The notes under the pieces were generated by a model. It had not been told where the DNA came from. It saw nothing but the letters and a program-made list of their open reading frames with translations, and made no database searches. Below are positions 62,198 to 64,000 of a stretch of DNA of 64,000 nt, one piece after another. A program made the position numbers and the translations under genes. Location: assembly GCA_029268615.1 (NCBI GenBank), contig JAQWNM010000005.1, positions 1 to 64,000 of the forward strand. The letters run 5' to 3'. This DNA is from SAR86 cluster bacterium (GTDB lineage: Bacteria > Pseudomonadota > Gammaproteobacteria > Magnimaribacterales > Magnimaribacteraceae). Position 1 is the stretch's first letter; each line of letters starts with the position of its first letter.

Positions 62198-62992
62198 TTA
62201 ATCAACACTAAAGGTGTCTGGTAAAATAAAAGGTATTTGATATTTTAGATCGTATAAAGGTCCTATGAAATATAGGCCATCTGGGCTAGCTGTCTTTCCT
62301 GCTGACTCTCTATCTTTAGAATTTAAAATATCACCCATTTCTTTATAATTTAAAGATCCTGATCCAATTTCTAATAAAGTTCCTACAATTATTCTTACCA
62401 TATTCTGAAGAAAAGCATTTGCTTTTATTGTTACGGATATAAAATTACCATTTTTCCTCACGTCTATAGAATAAATTTCTCTAAAAGGACTATTTGATTG
62501 ACAACCTGAAGAACGAAAGGAGGAAAAATCTTTTTCACCTATTAATAGATTAGCTGCTTTTTGCATTGAAACACAATCTAGTTCCGCTTGGTACAACAAA
62601 GACCTATTAGCCCATAAAGCTGAGGGTATTTTAGTATTTCTTATCAAATAAGAATAAGTCCTAGATATTGCTGAAAATCTCGAATGAAAACTATCTTTTA
62701 CAGTCTGCACCCACACTATCTTTATATCATTAGGCAAAAGAGAATTAGCTCCTTTAATCCAAGCCCCATCTTCTCTAAAAGAAGATATCTCAAAATCTAT
62801 AACTTGCGCAAACGCATGAACACCTTTGTCAGTCCTGCCAGCACAGTTCGTTTTAATTTCCTCATCGGCTACTTTAGACAAAACTTTTTCTATTACAGCC
62901 TGAATAGTCAGTGTAGCTGAAGTTTGCTTCTGCCAACCATGATAATTAGTGCCTAGATACTCAATGCCTAATGCAATTTTTTTAGATTGCAT
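62198..62992 (-). CDS. truA: tRNA pseudouridine(38-40) synthase
   Basis: Converts uridines in the anticodon arm of many tRNAs, 264 residues (270 in E. coli). The catalytic Asp is D55 in NCAGRTDKGVHA. The start overlaps the mini-FimV gene end by 11 bases. Order fimV-truA-trpF is as in Pseudomonas. Confidence 0.96.
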   Translation of the reverse strand: MQSKKIALGIEYLGTNYHGWQKQTSATLTIQAVIEKVLSKVADEEIKTNCAGRTDKGVHAFAQVIDFEISSFREDGAWIKGANSLLPNDIKIVWVQTVKDSFHSRFSAISRTYSYLIRNTKIPSALWANRSLLYQAELDCVSMQKAANLLIGEKDFSSFRSSGCQSNSPFREIYSIDVRKNGNFISVTIKANAFLQNMVRIIVGTLLEIGSGSLNYKEMGDILNSKDRESAGKTASPDGLYFIGPLYDLKYQIPFILPDTFSVD

Positions 62993-63332
62993 TAGCTTTA
63001 GTTAAAAGGTTTTTTAAAGTCTCTTTTTGAACTGACGAAATATTTTTATTCTTTATTTTTTCTAATATATCTATAGCTTCTGAAGTCTTTTTCATTTCTA
63101 TTAAACTTCTTGCTATATTTATTTCTGCCTCTACAGGATCACCCAGGTCTTTTAAATTATTTGGAATATTTATACTTTTATCTTGTTTTTTTTGTTCAAA
63201 CCTAAAAATCAATATTAAAGAACAAAATATTAGAAGCCCTGAAATTAGTCCTAAAACCCCTTGAGCATCATAAAAGAAAATATTATCACTTATTACTTTT
63301 ACAAAATCTTGAAAAATATCTTTTGTATCCAA
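62982..63332 (-). CDS. fimV: Miniature FimV-like protein
   Basis: Protein of 116 residues with one membrane helix at about 22-43 and a short C-terminal helical domain: DPVEAEINIARSLIEMKKTSEAIDILEKI resembles the conserved C-terminal TPR-like domain of FimV (DxVxTKLDLARAYIDMGD). Full FimV proteins are usually 600-1000 residues with a periplasmic LysM domain, all of which is missing here. The name rests on position between asd and truA plus this C-terminal pattern. Confidence 0.72.
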   Translation of the reverse strand: MDTKDIFQDFVKVISDNIFFYDAQGVLGLISGLLIFCSLILIFRFEQKKQDKSINIPNNLKDLGDPVEAEINIARSLIEMKKTSEAIDILEKIKNKNISSVQKETLKNLLTKANAI

Positions 63333-63339
63333 ATGTCTT

Positions 63340-64000
63340 TTAGTTATTAAATAATTTTGCTATTTGAAGACTATTTAATGCTGCACCTTTCAGAAGATTA
63401 TCTCCGACTACCCAAAGATTTAATCTCTTATCGCTAGTTAAATCCATTCTTATTCTACCCACAAGGACTTCGTTAACTCCATCGCCGTCTGTTAATGGAG
63501 TTGGGTAATCTTCTTTTTCCTTGCCAAAAAATACTTTTAAACCCGGACTAACACTGAGAAGATCAAAAACATCTTTTTCTTTGAGAGTGCGCTCTGTTTC
63601 TAGATGGATAGACTCTGAATGTCCATTAAAAACTGGAACCCTGACACAAGTTGGAGACACTTCTATTTGACTTGAAAGAATCTTATGGGTTTCCCAGACC
63701 ATCTTCATTTCTTCTCTTGTATACCTATTTTCTTGAAAATTATCACACTGAGGCAAGACATTATTTGCTATCTGTGCAGGATACGTCTTAACCAATAAAT
63801 TACTCTTATTACTAATCGCTTCTTGTTGACTCTGCAACTCTTCAATAGCTTCTTGCCCTGTTCCGGATACGGCTTGCATAGTAGTTACATTTATTCTTTT
63901 TATTTTGTATTCATCATGAATAGGTTTTAAAGCAACTAACATTTGTATCGTTGAACAATTTGGATTTGCAATAACTCCCGGAGGGTGAAAGCTCTCTAGA
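63340..64000 (-). CDS. asd: Aspartate-semialdehyde dehydrogenase, 5' end cut by window edge
   Basis: Makes aspartate semialdehyde for lysine, threonine and methionine synthesis. Reading the minus strand in from the window edge gives about 220 codons. They begin LESFHPPGVIANPNCSTIQ, where the Cys is the catalytic nucleophile, and continue through TMQAVSGTGQEAIEEL, VPVFNGHSESI and the substrate-binding region. An in-frame ATG at 63942 is internal, not the start. About the first 130 residues are outside the window. Confidence 0.95.
   Translation of the reverse strand, partial: LESFHPPGVIANPNCSTIQMLVALKPIHDEYKIKRINVTTMQAVSGTGQEAIEELQSQQEAISNKSNLLVKTYPAQIANNVLPQCDNFQENRYTREEMKMVWETHKILSSQIEVSPTCVRVPVFNGHSESIHLETERTLKEKDVFDLLSVSPGLKVFFGKEKEDYPTPLTDGDGVNEVLVGRIRMDLTSDKRLNLWVVGDNLLKGAALNSLQIAKLFNN

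Noticed and set aside
1-64000. CRISPR arrays, rRNA genes, insertion sequences and riboswitches
   Set aside because: None was seen on either strand: no regularly spaced repeats, no transposase, and no recognisable riboswitch ahead of the biosynthetic genes.

Overview
The window is AT-rich, densely packed chromosomal DNA of a gammaproteobacterium. Two blocks keep classic gammaproteobacterial gene order: dapA-bamC-purC, and aspS-yebC-...-ybgC-tolQRAB-pal-cpoB followed by tRNA-Lys. A third block, asd-fimV-truA-trpFBA-accD-folC-cvpA-purF, follows the Pseudomonas-like order. Short spacers, low GC, a TonB-dependent receptor, several Rieske oxygenases and a P450 suggest a streamlined marine lineage such as SAR86. 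That placement is inference; no rRNA is present.

Layout. (1) 1-2776: isc operon (iscR-iscS-iscU-iscA-fdx, minus strand) with an IscR-type autoregulatory site and a possible Fur box. (2) 3074-7958: three-gene operon for a 2-oxoacid:acceptor oxidoreductase whose flavin/Fe-S subunit begins with an integrase-type N-terminal domain. (3) 7961-14316: housekeeping genes purC, bamC, dapA, bcp, perM, a TusA-family gene, bepA and a HIT protein. (4) 14317-43050: a catabolic island of about 29 kb. (5) 43061-55330: tRNA-Lys, the tol-pal cluster, a small nuclease where ruvCAB usually sits, yebC, aspS, an FmdB-type protein, proS without its editing domain, a thiolase, recA under a LexA box, and a CinA C-terminal-type gene. 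(6) 55374-64000: purF, cvpA, folC, accD, trpA, trpB, trpF, truA, a miniature fimV and a partial asd.

The island carries five Rieske oxygenase large subunits, one P450, an epoxide hydrolase of the limonene-1,2-epoxide hydrolase family, four SDR dehydrogenases, an aldehyde dehydrogenase, an acyl-CoA dehydrogenase, and a lipoate-type 2-oxoacid dehydrogenase E1a/E1b/E2 set. It also has two ThuA-like proteins, three further NTF2/SnoaL-fold proteins, a DUF3604 lipoprotein, a TonB-dependent receptor, a TetR regulator, and a DoxX/flavin-type oxidoreductase operon. Together these look like uptake and oxidation of one hydrophobic cyclic compound or a set of related ones: import, ring or side-chain oxygenation, epoxide hydrolysis, alcohol and aldehyde oxidation, then CoA and 2-oxoacid chemistry. 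The substrate cannot be read from the sequence.

The strongest new observation is regulatory. Four intergenic regions of the island each hold one copy of an A-tract/T-tract palindrome, A(n)CA-N8-TG(T/C)T(n), always with exactly 8 bases between the half-sites. These copies cover both divergent promoter regions, the promoter of the operon encoding the TetR regulator, and the TonB receptor promoter. This points to a self-contained TetR regulon. Other notable points are the integrase-domain fusion, the nuclease in the ruvCAB position, ProRS with a clean deletion of the INS domain, and a 116-residue FimV.
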